From assembly GCA_029212745.1 (NCBI GenBank), contig JARGOL010000008.1:57658-121657 (forward strand): a stretch of DNA of 64,000 nucleotides, given 5' to 3'. Shown piece after piece: positions 63,399 through 64,000 of the stretch (positions are counted from its first letter, which is position 1; each line of letters begins with the position of its first letter). The stretch is from Alcanivoracaceae bacterium. GTDB lineage: Bacteria; Pseudomonadota; Gammaproteobacteria; Pseudomonadales; Alcanivoracaceae. Made by a program: the position numbers and the translations under genes. The notes below the pieces were generated by a model, which searched no databases, had not been told where the DNA came from, and worked only from the letters and a program-made list of their open reading frames with translations.

Positions 63399-64000
63399 AA
63401 AACCTGCTCAGAAAGCTGTCACTCCGCGCTCAGAAAAAATCCCCCAATACGGGTGAAGTACGGCTCGTAGGCGCCGGCCCCGGAGATCCTGACCTGCTCA
63501 CCATAAAGGCGTTTAAAGCCATCGGCGATGCAGATGTGGTCGTCCATGACCGGCTCGTCTCCGACGAGGTCATGCGCCTGGTTCCATCGCGCTGCAGGCG
63601 TGTATACGTAGGCAAGGCGCCCGGCAGGCATGCCATGCGCCAGGAAGATATTAACCAGCTGCTGGTGCGGCTGGCGTTGCAGGGGGACAACGTGGTGCGG
63701 CTCAAAGGCGGCGATCCTTTCACCTTCGGACGTGGCGGCGAAGAAATGCAGGCACTCCGGGACGCCGGCGTTGCGGTAACCATCATCCCCGGCATTACAG
63801 CCGCCGCCGGATGCGCAGCCCAGGCGGGCATTCCGCTTACCGATCGCCATTTCGCCGACAGCGTCTGCTATATCACCGCCAGCCGCCGGGATGACGCTCC
63901 GGCAACCAACTGGCAAGCCCTTGCTGCCGATCCGGCACGCACGCTGGTTTTCTACATGGGCCTGTCACAGGCGGGCACCATCAGCGACCAACTTACCCAC
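63395..64000 (+). CDS. cobA: Uroporphyrinogen-III C-methyltransferase (3' partial)
   Basis: The visible 202 residues are the start of a SUMT, which methylates uroporphyrinogen III to precorrin-2, the route to siroheme for NirB. It has RLVGAGPGDPDLLTIKAFKAI, VRLKGGDPFTFGRGGEEM and VTIIPGITAAAGCAAQAGIPLTDR. It begins with a basic leader (MKNLLRKLSLRAQKK) and lacks the N-terminal dehydrogenase/ferrochelatase domain of CysG, so it is a CobA-type enzyme unless extra domains follow beyond the window. The ATG at 63395 overlaps the nasA stop (ATGA). The gene is cut by the right edge. Confidence 0.92.
   Translation, partial: MKNLLRKLSLRAQKKSPNTGEVRLVGAGPGDPDLLTIKAFKAIGDADVVVHDRLVSDEVMRLVPSRCRRVYVGKAPGRHAMRQEDINQLLVRLALQGDNVVRLKGGDPFTFGRGGEEMQALRDAGVAVTIIPGITAAAGCAAQAGIPLTDRHFADSVCYITASRRDDAPATNWQALAADPARTLVFYMGLSQAGTISDQLTH

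Noticed and set aside
1..64000. Mobile elements, CRISPR arrays, tRNA or rRNA genes
   Set aside because: No transposase, integrase, regularly spaced repeats or recognisable tRNA cloverleaf was seen in the whole window.

Overview
The window is high-GC bacterial chromosome, coding on both strands at high density, with many 4-base ATGA/TTGA/GTGA gene overlaps and no insertion sequence, prophage, CRISPR array, rRNA or tRNA that I can see. The gene content and order point to a gammaproteobacterium of the Pseudomonas/Alcanivorax/Marinobacter kind. The block rsmE-bioA / chpC-B-A-pilK-J-I-H-G / gshB-tonB-algH-ruvX-pyrR-pyrB-pyrC' follows, from memory, the order around PA0401-PA0420 of Pseudomonas aeruginosa. 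The exact genus is inference.

Layout. 1-2847: copper resistance (CopL/DUF2946-like fragment, copA, copB). 2848-6279: molybdenum cofactor genes moaA, moeA and moaB around a SlyD-type FKBP. 6346-13859: mixed small genes: DUF1648-like membrane protein, a cytochrome P450, a GloB-like hydrolase, a short MscS protein, a Kunitz/BPTI-domain lipoprotein, COG3671 and DUF2057 proteins, YjbQ, a D-2-hydroxyacid dehydrogenase, DUF523 and a HAD phosphatase. 14000-20394: argA, ilvD, a tandem HCCA-isomerase/DsbA-fold protein, MAPEG, DUF423, thiS and thiG. 20437-29657: membrane proteins, a GFA-family protein, a transglutaminase-like protease, trmB, an HBM-HAMP-GAF receptor without a transmitter, an MFS carrier, bioA, rsmE and cytochrome b561. 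29709-44566: an LpxL-like acyltransferase, a NAPE-PLD-like hydrolase and the complete Pil-Chp type IV pilus chemosensory operon. 44797-50521: gshB, a tonB3-like gene, algH, ruvX, pyrR, pyrB and the inactive dihydroorotase homologue pyrC'. 50556-64000: assimilatory nitrate/nitrite system.

The most rewarding part is the nitrate region. An ABC importer (nrtA-nrtB-nrtD, minus strand) and a plus-strand operon (nasS-like gene, nirB, nirD, FAD reductase, nasA, uroporphyrinogen methyltransferase) flank nasT, which encodes an ANTAR RNA-binding antiterminator. Both operons have a leader with two hexaloop hairpins, loop position 1 = A and position 4 = G, followed by an intrinsic terminator whose 5' arm overlaps the second hairpin. 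This is the published ANTAR-target architecture. The importer also has a near-perfect sigma-54 promoter at 54051-54066. The nasS-like sensor gene lies downstream of an attenuator that NasT should control, which suggests a feedback loop. Siroheme (uroporphyrinogen methyltransferase) and molybdenum cofactor genes in the window serve NirB and NasA.

Other points of interest are the six-cysteine Kunitz domain in a bacterial lipoprotein, the receptor that lacks any output domain, and a pair of ACCTAGT repeats one helical turn apart in front of that receptor gene.
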